The notes: generated from the letters alone by a model not told the origin. A stretch of 44,634 bases of DNA from Verrucomicrobiota bacterium (GCA_018648805.1 JABGQM010000036.1:1-44634), one strand, 5' to 3'. Counted from the first letter of the stretch, positions 34,444 through 43,923 are shown. Program-made: numbers and translations.

Positions 34444-37400
34444 CTATCCATCCTGCCGCCGCCGGCCCGCGGCTACGGCGAGCCAGATGACGAGGAAGCC
34501 AACTACGGACGTGCCGACCCAGCCCCACACCCCCCCGGCACCGGCCCTGGCGGCGGAGAACTTGATCGTCATGGGATCCCAGGGCTTGGACTGCAAGGGC
34601 TGCGTGAAGGTATACTTGATGCCCCGCTGAGGCAGCACCACGTGGATCGGCCGAATGCGGGCTTCGCCGATCTCCTGTGCACGCTGTAGGCGATCCCACT
34701 GGCGTGCCGCGGTCTCTTTGCTCAGGAGCTGTTCGACGACATCGTCCTTGGCCATGCGCTGCTCAATGCCAGCCGTCTTGCCGCCCTTGGCATACCCCTT
34801 TGAGAAGCTCTCCTGCCGCTTGAGCATGTTGACCGCCTGGGCATCGCGCAGCTTCTTCTTCAGGCGAGTCACTTCGTGGTCGGATGATGCCGCGCCACCG
34901 GCTTCGCTTAGGACCTGCTGATACTGAGCGACATTCTTTCCGCTCTCGGAATCCAAGGCCTCATTGGCCCATTTTAGCTTCATGCTGACTTTGGCCTTCC
35001 GTGCCGCCGCTTTCTTGCCCGCCACACGTGAGTAATCACTCATCGAGAAGCTGTACGACTGCACCGCCTCGCCTTCGGTGGTCTCCTCTCTCTGCATGCT
35101 GCCGCCAAAACCGGTGTAGACGTAGCCCGGTGGCAGATAGAGATCCCAGCGCGCATCCTTCACGGGGATGCCAAGCGAGGGTGAAGCGATTGCGATCGCC
35201 CCCTTGCGTTCAGGAAACTTCGTGGTACCGATATAGACCAGATCGATGTCTACAGAGCTGGCCGCCGAGGCCACCTGTTTGAGGGGCAGCATAACCTTTC
35301 CCGAATCGACATTAGGCTGTATGGCCACGCCCGATACGAAGGCCGACCAGAGCTCAGAGTTCTCCGGAAGGGCGAGCTCCAAGTACTGGAATGCGGTGTT
35401 CTGAACCGATAGCCGCGCCGACGTCATGAGCTGACCGTCCTCAGCCACAACCGTCCGGAAATGGGCACTGTCAGCAATGGCGCCCAATACGGCGGCATGA
35501 TCATAGCGGGTAACCTTCAGGCCCACTTCGCTGCCTGCTTTCAGGTAGCGATAAGCCAGCGCCGCATCATCACAACTGCCACCCCACTCAGGCAGCTCCG
35601 ACACATCGGCCTTGATGACATCGCTGCCGACTTGCCCCTCTTCTACCTGCAACGGAGGCCCCACAAAGATGGCGAAATACCCGGTCTCGCGCTCCACATC
35701 CCTGATCACGGGTCCACGCACCGCACAACCGCCCTCGGCAATATCAAATGAGCGTTCCCATTCGACACGGATATCCTGTATGCCCGAGACCTTCTCCTGG
35801 AGCGAGACCGTCCACACGCCATCCGCATTCTCCTTGCGCCGGATGTTCTTTCCGGTGATCTCGACGTTGCGAAAATCTTCCGGCATCTCAATACGGAACT
35901 GCTTCACAGGTGCATTGTGGATGTCGTAGCGAATACTGGAGACACCCCGCACGATACCGATCTGCGTGGGATCGGCCACCAACCGGTTGACCACCTCAGC
36001 CCGTACCCACGACGGCACGGTTTCCGCTTTGAGCAGCAGGTTCCAGGGAGCCTCATCGCTCGGTTCAACCTGCGTGAACTTGTAGGCCAGTGCGCCCCCA
36101 TCGTTCCCGATGTTGCGCACCGAGTTGGCCGGAACTTCGGTGAGGCCCTCACTGGCGCTCACATGGACGGCAAGCCCGAGATCGGCCCCCACCTTCACAA
36201 AACCGGTTACCTTTTCGGCACCTACGGGGTATACACCACGGAATGACACGCTTTCGGCCAATGCGCCCACCCAGCGATAGAGCACGAGGTCCAAGCGCTG
36301 CTGACCAAGGATACGCTGACTGAATTTCACCCTGACCCGCGATCCATCCGCATCGCTCAGGGCTTTCCAACTCAGCACGTGACTACCCGACAACGAGGTC
36401 ACGGTGAAGCCCTGCGGCAAACTGAGTGCCACCCCGAACACACCCGCTTCCTTGATCGTATACTCCACCCTCGCCGCAATGTGCTGACTCTCCTCACCCA
36501 TGCGGAACTGGTTGTGTACAACCGCCTGCACGCGCGGCTCCACGGCCGTGATGGCCAAATCCGCTTTGCAGGCCGGATCGGCGAGGCGATGAACGGACTG
36601 GATGTTGGGCTGCAGGTCTGTAGCCAAGGCTTTCCATGTGGCCGCAGTAATGTCGATTTTCTTCACCGTAGCGGGCATCTGGGCTGCCAGAGCAATATCC
36701 TCGCCCCTGCTGAGAGCCACAACCGCCGCCTGCCGCTGCACACCAACAGCTTGTGGGAACATCAGCGCGACGCTTGCAGGGAGAGCGGCATAGCGATACT
36801 CCGTATCGATGACCAACTCATACGTGTCGGCGACCCCTTCCAACAGTTTCACGCTTACCACGCTGCCATCAGCCTGCGCCTCGGCCTCCCACCGCTCAAT
36901 GGCCTTGCCCGTCACCTTGAGCAACTGCTGGCCGGCCGGAATGAGTACCCGCGCCTCCTCCAGAAGGCCCTGGCTGATCTGGTAGGCAAATCGCGTACGC
37001 ATGCGGATTCCTCCGCCGCCCGCATGCACCAGCGTGTGGCTCTCACAGAACACCATAGCGGCCACATCTTCGGCCCGCCGCACACGCGGCTCCCACTCGA
37101 TCTTCAGACGATCTGTGGCGCCCAACACGGCCTGCACGCGCGCGCTTCCGGCCGAGAGCGTTGCTTCAGCCGGTAGCCGCCGAAGCGTCACCGCATCCGG
37201 AATCTTCACGTCAGCATCACTCTCGAGAAACGTCAGGTCTACCCGACTCGACAGCGCCATTGGGATGCGCATGTCCAACACCTTGGCTTTCGCATCGCCC
37301 TTGGGAGAAACGAGCAACTTCATGCTGGCCGTGACATCGCCCCGACCCGTGCAGTGCAGGAAGACCCCATCGGCATCGCGGCCCAACTCGACCCCACGGC

Positions 37401-40400
37401 GCGATGCCTTGAACTCACTGACGGCCACAGGCAGACCAAAGAGCCTGAGCCGTGACACATCCTGTGTACCGGGCGTGACGACGCATTCCAGGCTGACATC
37501 GATCTCAGCTACATCGGAGCGCACGGCCCCCGTGTATTCCGCGTGGCTGACCACCAGCGCGCCGGCAGCCGCCTGCGCATAGAGCGCAAGCGCGCCAGCG
37601 AGAAGCAGCGGCGCGATAGCCGACGGACTGCTCATGCCCTCATGCGGCGGCGGGGGCGGCAGATCTGACTGGCGGGCGCGGCGGATCCGTTTGACCGCCG
37701 TGACCAGCACCACAAGCCCGATAATGGGCGCGGCGGCGATCATACCGACACCCAGCAGGCGGCTCACCAGCAATACTCCGACCACACTCCCCGCGATCAT
37801 GACGATGCCCAAGGCATCCAGGATAGACGACACACGCTGCCGCCGGCGCCGCCACCACAGAAGAAGGATACCCATGACAAAGACCACGAGAGCGAAAAAG
37901 CCCTTCATGAATGTTCCGACAACATGCGGCATAGCCACACCACTTACCTCAAGGGCATCACCACCCGTTGCCAATACCTTGGTAAACACAAACCGTTCAC
38001 CGCTGCGGGGGATATCCACATCCACCGACTGTACGCCCGCTGCGGCGGCACTCGCCGAACCGGCCAATGAAAGCGGGGCCGCCTCCATGGCCTGCTGGAC
38101 GGGCACTTCTGCCTCCTGAACACGACCGGGGGTAGTTGAGAGAGTCTCAAGAACATCTTCCATGACCGCCATGTTCTTCTCCGTGTTCGCGACGACCAGC
38201 TTTCCGATGCTTCGCACATACTTGACGCTTGATTTGTCCGGCCACTGCACGCCCATGTCTGTAAATAGCGTTCTCCAATCGCCCCCGCCAGCCGATACGC
38301 TCTGGCCTTCAAGTGCGATGAAATCGGAACCATTACCAAAAGCCGAGCGGCTCATCTCCGCACCAAGTGTGGAGATCTTCTCCTCCAGCCCCGGCTGCAC
38401 ATCATACATCCGTACGACAATTTCACCGTCAGCGCTATTGAACGGCACCACCATCACCACGCTGCCTTCGATGCGATACTTCAGATTGGCAACCTGCGTT
38501 ACGATCCGCAGCGCCTCCATCACGCTGATGTGACGCGCCGTAAATGTGATCAGTGGGACATTCGCGCTCCCGCGGAATCCATCATCCTCCAGCATGACCG
38601 CAAAGGGGTCGTCAGAAACAGCCGGGGCCGGCGCAGCTGCGAAAGGATCATCGGAAGCGGCCGAAGCGGCCCTGCCCTGCCCCAAGCTAAGAATGATATT
38701 GAGGCCTTTTTCATCTTCGGCCGCATCGGAGGCATCGAAGTCCACACTCGCCATCTCCAGGAAATCTATCACGTCATGGATGTTGGCCTGCCGGAAGTCA
38801 ATCTCGGGAATCTTGATACTCTCCATCTTCTGGCGGATGCGATCCCTCTGAGATTCAGATTGATCTACGGCAGGCTCCAGAGCCACGGGCGCGGCGGGGG
38901 CCACGATCTGCCCGGCTTCACGTGTCTTTACCATCTGCGCCAGCGCGCTCGTGAAATCGCTGTCGTTCATCCACGTCACCGAGCCGTCGGTCATCAGCAC
39001 GTTGCGGCCGCCACCCGAAGAGGTCGGTGCATAGGCCACGATGGCATCCGCCGCGAGGTCACCCATCGAGCGCCCGCCGCCGGTATACTCATAGCGAAGT
39101 CCACTGACCGGATCAGACAGCAATGACTCTTGGACCATGTCCACGTCGGTCAACGCGTCCAGGGAGTCGGGGAGCTGCTCACTATTATCCATGGAATACA
39201 TCGCCATGGCCTTGCCCAGTTGACTGAGATTGCTCATGGAGCTGACACGACGGGCTCTTTCGCGCGAGTTGCTGACTGCGGGAAGCAACATTCCAGCCAG
39301 AATCAGGACGACAAACCCGACCGCGCAGAGCGCAGCCAGTCCACGCCAGTGCCGCCGGGCCGACAGTACGATCAGCGCGATAAATCCCGCGAACACCAGG
39401 CCGGCGACAGCCAGGCCACGGAAGCGGCTGTAGAGGTTGTCGTAGAAACGGGTGAACTGTGACCATGCTTCATCCAGACCGTACGTCGTGCCCGCTGCCA
39501 CAACCATGTTGCCTGAGAAACGACTGAGGTCGTGCGTGGCCGGCACATAGAGCTCCCACTCAGCGTAGGTGGTCTGAATATCCGTTTCCGGTGCACGCAG
39601 TCGCACCGACCGAGGCAGGTGGCTGCGCAGCGGGGCCGTGTGCTGTGCATAGACGATATCGACGGAGAAGGCCCGATCACGGCTGCCGCCGCGCGGAAGC
39701 GGAATCAAGACGGCATCACCATCCTGCTCAGGCTTGACCGGCCGGCTATCGACCGAGCAAGCCCAGAACTCAGCCCCCTCGGGCAGCACAAAACGCTGAA
39801 ACTGCTTGTCGTTGTTCTTCACCGCGTAGGAGGCCTGGGTGAGGAGCTGCCCCTCATGCGTCAGAACGGTGCTAAGCTGCGTGCGATCGGCCACCGCCTG
39901 GAGAACAGGAAGCTGTTGGTAGCGTGTCACATCCACGGCCAACTCGTAGTCCGATCCCGAGTAGCGATAGGCCAGCACGATGGGGCGCGTGCTTAGCGCC
40001 CGGTCAATTTCGGGGATCTCTGTGTCATGAATGCGGAGCATCTGGGCGGGTAGTTCCGCTTTGAGCATCGTCTCGCTAAGCTGAAGACCCGGTGCGGTAT
40101 TGACCGCCACGATCCCTGATTCACGCTCAACCCCAAGCGCATGCACGCCGCCAAGCTGAAGAGTGGCCTGGTGAGGATCAAACGGGTAGTCGTAGGTCAT
40201 GAGCAGGGGGTAGCCGCCCCACATCTTGTCCTGCAATGTGATGCGCCACGTATTGCCTTCCTTCGACTTCTGTCGGATGCGGCGCCCCACGAAATCCACA
40301 TTTTTCCAGTGGTCAGGCACCTGCACGTTCAGCTCCTGGACGCCCTGGTTCAGAATTGCAAAACGCAGCACCGCACTGCCGCTGACCTGTCCATCACCCA

Positions 40401-41985
40401 CCGTGACGAGGTTAAACACTTCGGCCATAAGCCGCGACGCCAGGCGATCGCCTTTCAGCACGACAAGCCAGTCCTCCGCTTCTGACCGATAGCCCAGCAC
40501 TTCCCGTCCCGAACGGTCCAGGCTTGCAGGAGGAATCTCGCGTGTCCCCGAAATGGTGGCCGTCTGGAGTCGAATTCCCGGTGAGGCCTTCACGCCAATG
40601 CGCGCCTGCTGGTCGTCGGCACCCACAACACGGATCGGCCGGACCGTAAGCTCCACAGGAAATGTCGACAGCGGCATCTCACGCTGGATGACAACCCGGC
40701 AGCGCCCCAAGATACGTCTGTTGAAATCAACCGTGATACCCTCGTCGCCCACATGCCAGTCCTCGACCCGGCTACCGGTCACATCGACCACCGAGGCGGC
40801 ATCCTCCAGAGCAAGCTTGAGAGAGTGGATACCGGCCTTCTCCACGTAGACATCCAGGCCATGCGTTTCAAGGAAGCGCGTGTCCTCGACGGATACGTAA
40901 ACCCGGTCGGTCACCCGAATCATCGACTCAACCCGTTCGATGGCAGCCTCGAGATGTGCGGGACGCGTATGGAAGCGATAGGCCAGCGCGGACCCTTTCT
41001 CCGCATCAACCTGTCGGAACCCCTTCACGGCGGCCACCTCAAGCGTCACGTCCTGCACCAGCAGGTTCAGCGACCCCGTCTCACGGTCGACGCCACCAGG
41101 TTCCGGCAGGGCTACCGAGGACTTGGACGGCGCAACCGCAGCGGTCTGCTCCGTGGCCACCTCCAGCAGATAGCTCCCTTTGAGCGGCTGAACGAGTTCC
41201 ACGTGCAGCTCACTGCGTCCCCCCTCTTCGCGGGTCGACCAGTCTTTGATGCCGTCACCCTTGATATCGGTCAGCACTTGCCCCGCGGGCAGCGACACCG
41301 TGAGTTCCTTTGTAGCGCCCTGCAGCACCTCAAGATTGAGGCGCGTCGTGTAGCGGATCAGAGAGGCATCAAGTGTAGCGGTACCCTTTGTATCGCAGGT
41401 CATCAGGCATTCGCGTGCCACTTCCCTGGCGCCGCTGCGCCACCGCAGGGCCACCCGCCGGTCTGCCCCGAGGAACCCGCGCACCCGCTTCTGCGCGCTC
41501 TGCTTCTCATGCGCCACGTAGACACCGCTCAGAAGTTCGAGATCGGCCTCATCGTCGCTGACCTCCGCATCAACGGATGCAATCGCAACAGCTTGCGGTC
41601 CCATGAAAGAAAGGCTCAACCACGGCGGAGCGATCTCCACCTTCGCCAGCAGGGGGATCTTCAGCTCATGCCGGCCACGCTTCTGCGTCACCAGCCAGTA
41701 CTGCTTGTCCCTACGCTCAATTCTGAGGCCAGACGGCAGCTTCGTATCCAACACCGCCACAGCGCCCTCAAACAGAAGGACCGAGAGCTCATCATCAGAT
41801 GGCGCCACAACCGTAACCCTCGCCTCAACAGAGGCCTCACCCCTGGAGAGCTCGGCGACATATTCAATCCGCGGAATCGACAACCCCGCACGCGCCGCTC
41901 CAGCGCCCTCATCTTTGCCAGCGGCGATACCACAAGCCATGGACAGCACGGCACACAGATACAACAGGTGATTGCTTCTCATCAT
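34444..41985 (-). CDS. 2513-residue envelope fusion protein: duplicated beta-rich module, prepilin-like segment and secretin N0/STN domain
   Basis: One uninterrupted frame. Residues 1-23 are a signal peptide and about 24-855 are a beta-rich module. TM1 (about 857-875) and TM2 (about 883-902) follow, the latter running into GMLLPAVSNSRERARR and SNLSQLGKAMAMYSMDN, the neck of PVC pseudopilins. MTDGSV at 998 matches the H-X9-DG tail of that family. Residues 1054-1200 form a secretin N0/STN-like domain (PEIDFRQANIHDVIDFL; ITFTARHISVMEALRIV), then an N1-like stretch with VANTEKNMAVMEDVL. Membrane segments lie at about 1361-1435, an internal signal-like helix at 1451-1477, and a second module at about 1478-2480 paralogous to the first. 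Near 2330-2440 it is charged and coiled, and the last helix is about 2485-2505. AAGGAG lies 6 bases before the ATG. The function is unknown. Confidence 0.85.
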   Translation of the reverse strand: MMRSNHLLYLCAVLSMACGIAAGKDEGAGAARAGLSIPRIEYVAELSRGEASVEARVTVVAPSDDELSVLLFEGAVAVLDTKLPSGLRIERRDKQYWLVTQKRGRHELKIPLLAKVEIAPPWLSLSFMGPQAVAIASVDAEVSDDEADLELLSGVYVAHEKQSAQKRVRGFLGADRRVALRWRSGAREVARECLMTCDTKGTATLDASLIRYTTRLNLEVLQGATKELTVSLPAGQVLTDIKGDGIKDWSTREEGGRSELHVELVQPLKGSYLLEVATEQTAAVAPSKSSVALPEPGGVDRETGSLNLLVQDVTLEVAAVKGFRQVDAEKGSALAYRFHTRPAHLEAAIERVESMIRVTDRVYVSVEDTRFLETHGLDVYVEKAGIHSLKLALEDAASVVDVTGSRVEDWHVGDEGITVDFNRRILGRCRVVIQREMPLSTFPVELTVRPIRVVGADDQQARIGVKASPGIRLQTATISGTREIPPASLDRSGREVLGYRSEAEDWLVVLKGDRLASRLMAEVFNLVTVGDGQVSGSAVLRFAILNQGVQELNVQVPDHWKNVDFVGRRIRQKSKEGNTWRITLQDKMWGGYPLLMTYDYPFDPHQATLQLGGVHALGVERESGIVAVNTAPGLQLSETMLKAELPAQMLRIHDTEIPEIDRALSTRPIVLAYRYSGSDYELAVDVTRYQQLPVLQAVADRTQLSTVLTHEGQLLTQASYAVKNNDKQFQRFVLPEGAEFWACSVDSRPVKPEQDGDAVLIPLPRGGSRDRAFSVDIVYAQHTAPLRSHLPRSVRLRAPETDIQTTYAEWELYVPATHDLSRFSGNMVVAAGTTYGLDEAWSQFTRFYDNLYSRFRGLAVAGLVFAGFIALIVLSARRHWRGLAALCAVGFVVLILAGMLLPAVSNSRERARRVSSMSNLSQLGKAMAMYSMDNSEQLPDSLDALTDVDMVQESLLSDPVSGLRYEYTGGGRSMGDLAADAIVAYAPTSSGGGRNVLMTDGSVTWMNDSDFTSALAQMVKTREAGQIVAPAAPVALEPAVDQSESQRDRIRQKMESIKIPEIDFRQANIHDVIDFLEMASVDFDASDAAEDEKGLNIILSLGQGRAASAASDDPFAAAPAPAVSDDPFAVMLEDDGFRGSANVPLITFTARHISVMEALRIVTQVANLKYRIEGSVVMVVPFNSADGEIVVRMYDVQPGLEEKISTLGAEMSRSAFGNGSDFIALEGQSVSAGGGDWRTLFTDMGVQWPDKSSVKYVRSIGKLVVANTEKNMAVMEDVLETLSTTPGRVQEAEVPVQQAMEAAPLSLAGSASAAAAGVQSVDVDIPRSGERFVFTKVLATGGDALEVSGVAMPHVVGTFMKGFFALVVFVMGILLLWWRRRRQRVSSILDALGIVMIAGSVVGVLLVSRLLGVGMIAAAPIIGLVVLVTAVKRIRRARQSDLPPPPPHEGMSSPSAIAPLLLAGALALYAQAAAGALVVSHAEYTGAVRSDVAEIDVSLECVVTPGTQDVSRLRLFGLPVAVSEFKASRRGVELGRDADGVFLHCTGRGDVTASMKLLVSPKGDAKAKVLDMRIPMALSSRVDLTFLESDADVKIPDAVTLRRLPAEATLSAGSARVQAVLGATDRLKIEWEPRVRRAEDVAAMVFCESHTLVHAGGGGIRMRTRFAYQISQGLLEEARVLIPAGQQLLKVTGKAIERWEAEAQADGSVVSVKLLEGVADTYELVIDTEYRYAALPASVALMFPQAVGVQRQAAVVALSRGEDIALAAQMPATVKKIDITAATWKALATDLQPNIQSVHRLADPACKADLAITAVEPRVQAVVHNQFRMGEESQHIAARVEYTIKEAGVFGVALSLPQGFTVTSLSGSHVLSWKALSDADGSRVRVKFSQRILGQQRLDLVLYRWVGALAESVSFRGVYPVGAEKVTGFVKVGADLGLAVHVSASEGLTEVPANSVRNIGNDGGALAYKFTQVEPSDEAPWNLLLKAETVPSWVRAEVVNRLVADPTQIGIVRGVSSIRYDIHNAPVKQFRIEMPEDFRNVEITGKNIRRKENADGVWTVSLQEKVSGIQDIRVEWERSFDIAEGGCAVRGPVIRDVERETGYFAIFVGPPLQVEEGQVGSDVIKADVSELPEWGGSCDDAALAYRYLKAGSEVGLKVTRYDHAAVLGAIADSAHFRTVVAEDGQLMTSARLSVQNTAFQYLELALPENSELWSAFVSGVAIQPNVDSGKVMLPLKQVASAASSVDIDLVYIGTTKFPERKGAIAIASPSLGIPVKDARWDLYLPPGYVYTGFGGSMQREETTEGEAVQSYSFSMSDYSRVAGKKAAARKAKVSMKLKWANEALDSESGKNVAQYQQVLSEAGGAASSDHEVTRLKKKLRDAQAVNMLKRQESFSKGYAKGGKTAGIEQRMAKDDVVEQLLSKETAARQWDRLQRAQEIGEARIRPIHVVLPQRGIKYTFTQPLQSKPWDPMTIKFSAARAGAGGVWGWVGTSVVGFLVIWLAVAAGRRRQDG

Positions 41986-42184
41986 CGATTCTCCTTAGAA
42001 ACAGGAACAGACAGCACGATGCCCATGGTGACAGCCCGGGAACGCACTCAACTCTAGCTTGCCTACTATGCCGACCAAACAGTGTTAGTTCAACCATGGA
42101 AGCACCATGGATTCGGGCACAGGCCGCCAGAACCCACCTGCCAGAAGAATCGCGAACGAGACGATGCAGCTTCCGTCGGCACCT

Positions 42185-42817
42185 TTACTGTATAACCGAG
42201 AACGTGATGGTAATACCGTCGCTCTTCTGTAGAGTTGCTTCTGAGAGTCCCATGACTCTGCCCACCTGCTGAAGGGCCTCGCGCACAGAGGCGTCAAGCC
42301 CGGGAATTCCTGATGGCGACTCAATGGTTGCACGCAGAACGGTTCCGTCTCTTGCGAAGACGACGCGTGCAATGACGATGGCGCTTCCGACCTCGTATCG
42401 AGAAGGGGGCCGCCACGGCCCATGAAAAGCTGCCTGAATGATTGCTACATCGTGGCCACGACGTTGCACGGCCGTTGATGTCGACGCTGACAATGACGCG
42501 AGGAGGGCCTCTTCTATCTCTTCCCTCGTCAGCATGGGGCCGTCGGAAGACAGCTCCGTGTGAATGACTCGATTCGTGCTCGGAATGATGGGCTCCCGAG
42601 AGGGATCCTCGACAGGAGCACCTGAGACACTTCCATCCACCATCTCAGAGGACGATGCCACTCCATGCTCGACGTAGGTGACCAGGGCAACATCCACAGC
42701 CGACGGAGCATCACGCGACGTGCTTGTCGTTCCGGCTGTGCCCACAAAGAAGACGATGGCCAAGACACCCATGTGTACCGCAAGGACTATGACCGGTGCT
42801 GCGTTGTGTCTCTTCAC
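42185..42817 (-). CDS. TonB-like protein (single membrane helix, C-terminal TonB domain)
   Basis: About 210 residues: a short cytoplasmic start (MKRHNAA), one membrane helix (VIVLAVHMGVLAIVFFVG), a polar periplasmic linker, and a C-terminal domain with AIVIARVVFARDGTVLRATIESPSGIPGLDASVREALQQV, the TonB_C/TolA_C-like pattern used to transmit energy to outer-membrane partners. A GTG start at 42817 is proposed because it puts the helix next to the N-terminus. The open frame continues to a TTG at 42991, but that extension crosses repeated sequence and is unlikely. It precedes the giant fusion gene on the same strand, about 200 bases away. No ExbB/ExbD genes are seen in the window. Confidence 0.65.
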   Translation of the reverse strand: MKRHNAAPVIVLAVHMGVLAIVFFVGTAGTTSTSRDAPSAVDVALVTYVEHGVASSSEMVDGSVSGAPVEDPSREPIIPSTNRVIHTELSSDGPMLTREEIEEALLASLSASTSTAVQRRGHDVAIIQAAFHGPWRPPSRYEVGSAIVIARVVFARDGTVLRATIESPSGIPGLDASVREALQQVGRVMGLSEATLQKSDGITITFSVIQ

Positions 42818-42855
42818 TGTCTTGTCGAGCCCTTTGACTATGCGGGGGCGCCTAT

Positions 42856-43000
42856 CGCGCCACTTGGCACTGGTGAAGTCTACGCCCTGTGCTGATAGGC
42901 GGCAAACTTGTTCTGTGGATTGCTCGGGATTCCCGTAGCACAAACGGTCCAAACAAGTTTGCGGCGCGGCCACTCGTGAAGTAGACTCCAAGAGTGCAAG
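42856..43000. repeat. Intergenic repeat with inverted AAACTTGTT arms
   Basis: GGCAAACTTGTT (42901-42912) and AACAAGTTTGC (42952-42962) are inverted copies. On each side lies a direct, imperfect copy of GCGCCACTTGGCACTGGTGAAGTCTAC (42857) versus GCGGCCACTCGTGAAGTAGAC (42966). It sits in the leader of the TonB-like gene. Confidence 0.55.
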
Positions 43001-43034
43001 CTGGCGTGAGAGTCAGCCCCTTCCTTGCTTCTCC

Positions 43035-43110
43035 ATAGCGTTGTGCGACGGAGGACTTGTCCTCCGACCCGTCCTCCAAAGCCCGCAGGGCGAAGGAGGA
43101 TGCATAATCC
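43035..43110. repeat. CGGAGGACTTGTCCTCCG hairpin repeat
   Basis: Positions 43047-43064 form a perfect 8-base stem with a 2-base loop. It is followed by CCGTCCTCC and a GGCGAAGGAGGATGC tail that can pair with the GGAGGAC block. It looks like a dispersed intergenic palindromic unit. The integrase-like remnant to its right is cut off at its edge. Confidence 0.65.
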
Positions 43111-43124
43111 ACGGGGCGGAGCTG

Positions 43125-43314
43125 TGGGAAAGGGCATCATCAAGAGATTGCTCACGCAGCGGTACCCCCTTGAGCCAGGCAGCGAGCTTGTGGGCCCAGT
43201 TCACAGATGGAACTTGGTCTGTTTATCAGCGACGCCTTGCTGAGAGAGGGCATCGCAGAAGGCCGTCCAGAACCCATTGACACCCCTACCATCTTTGGCC
43301 ATGATCCACTCCAT
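43125..43314 (-). pseudogene. Frameshifted fragment resembling an integrase N-terminal SAM-like domain
   Basis: The minus strand reads VNGFWTAFCDALSQQGVADKQTKFHL and then a stop (near 43200). The adjoining frame continues NWAHKLAAWLKGVPLREQSLDDA. Joined across a one- or two-base shift, this gives the FWxAFxxxLxxxGVxxxxxxxHxxWAxxFxxWL pattern of the DNA-binding N-terminal domain of tyrosine recombinases, including integron integrases. No catalytic domain remains. The call is by pattern only. Confidence 0.35.
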
Positions 43315-43506
43315 GGAGACTGCACGATAGTGAGAAACGGCCTCTCACAGCCAGACAGGCCAACGAACAGGCCCTTGACCGCCCTACTGCGATGGTTTCG
43401 GCCTGTTCTTTCGAAACGGGACACCCAAAACAACAATATTGTGCCCGCGGGCAATAACATACGTATTATTGCCCACGATAACTAATAGCTGTTCGGCAAG
43501 AAGAGA
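43315..43506. other. Non-coding stretch upstream of the pseudopilin-like gene
   Basis: The sequence becomes AT-richer from about 43425. GGGCAATAA near 43449 and TTATTGCCC near 43465 form an inverted repeat (9-base arms) about 40 bases before the next ATG, a possible operator or terminator. A 92-residue frame at 43207-43485 overlaps it but has no recognisable content. Confidence 0.45.
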
Positions 43507-43923
43507 ATGAGACCATCAAAGCTATTTCTACGCAGCTTGCTGTTGCTTGTCGTTGTTGGGTGGATTGCCCTCTCATGGGTGTTCATGCTGCCGCCCATCT
43601 GTCGGGAGCATTGTCGTGCGTGGAATCCATGTCCTTGGAACCTGAGGCAGATCGACAGCGCCAAGGCCCAGTGGGCTGCAGCCAGTGGGAAACAGCCTGG
43701 TGATGCCCCCATAATTGTCGAAGCCAATGAGTACATTAAGGGAAACAAGACCCCAGCCTGTCCGAGGGGAGGGACATATGTCTATAATCCCGTTGGAGAG
43801 CCTGCGTCTTGCTCCCTCGGCAAACCGGAGCTGCGGCGTGTTCGCCTATCCCTGCGTGAATGGGAATGGCAGGAGTGCCATGTGACATCGAACGGAGAGG
43901 TCATTGCCGAACATCACAATTGA
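43507..43923 (+). CDS. Pseudopilin-like small membrane protein
   Basis: 138 residues with one N-terminal membrane helix (about 8-28) but no type IV prepilin cleavage motif (GFTLIE). After it, WNLRQIDSAKAQWAAASGK and EYIKGNKTPACPRGGTYVYNPVGEPASCSLG follow the 'NLRQIDxAKxQWA ... YIKG ... CPxGGTYxxNxVGxxPxCS' pattern common in PVC pseudopilin-like proteins. The paired cysteines probably form a disulfide outside the membrane. Only a weak AAGAAGAG stretch precedes the ATG. It resembles the prepilin-like section inside the giant fusion protein in style, not in direct sequence. Confidence 0.7.
   Translation: MRPSKLFLRSLLLLVVVGWIALSWVFMLPPICREHCRAWNPCPWNLRQIDSAKAQWAAASGKQPGDAPIIVEANEYIKGNKTPACPRGGTYVYNPVGEPASCSLGKPELRRVRLSLREWEWQECHVTSNGEVIAEHHN

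Noticed and set aside
34444..41985. Two separate genes merged by a missed stop
   Set aside because: The frame is open without interruption through the join and base composition is even; a weak internal start at 37635 remains possible and is noted as a finding.
40753..42057. 434-residue plus-strand frame opposite the giant gene
   Set aside because: Composition (Arg/His/Gln-rich) and lack of motifs show it is an antisense shadow; the minus-strand frame carries the signal peptide and domains.
43207..43485. 92-residue plus-strand frame before the pseudopilin-like gene
   Set aside because: No ribosome site and no family pattern, and it overlaps an integrase-like fragment on the other strand and an inverted repeat.
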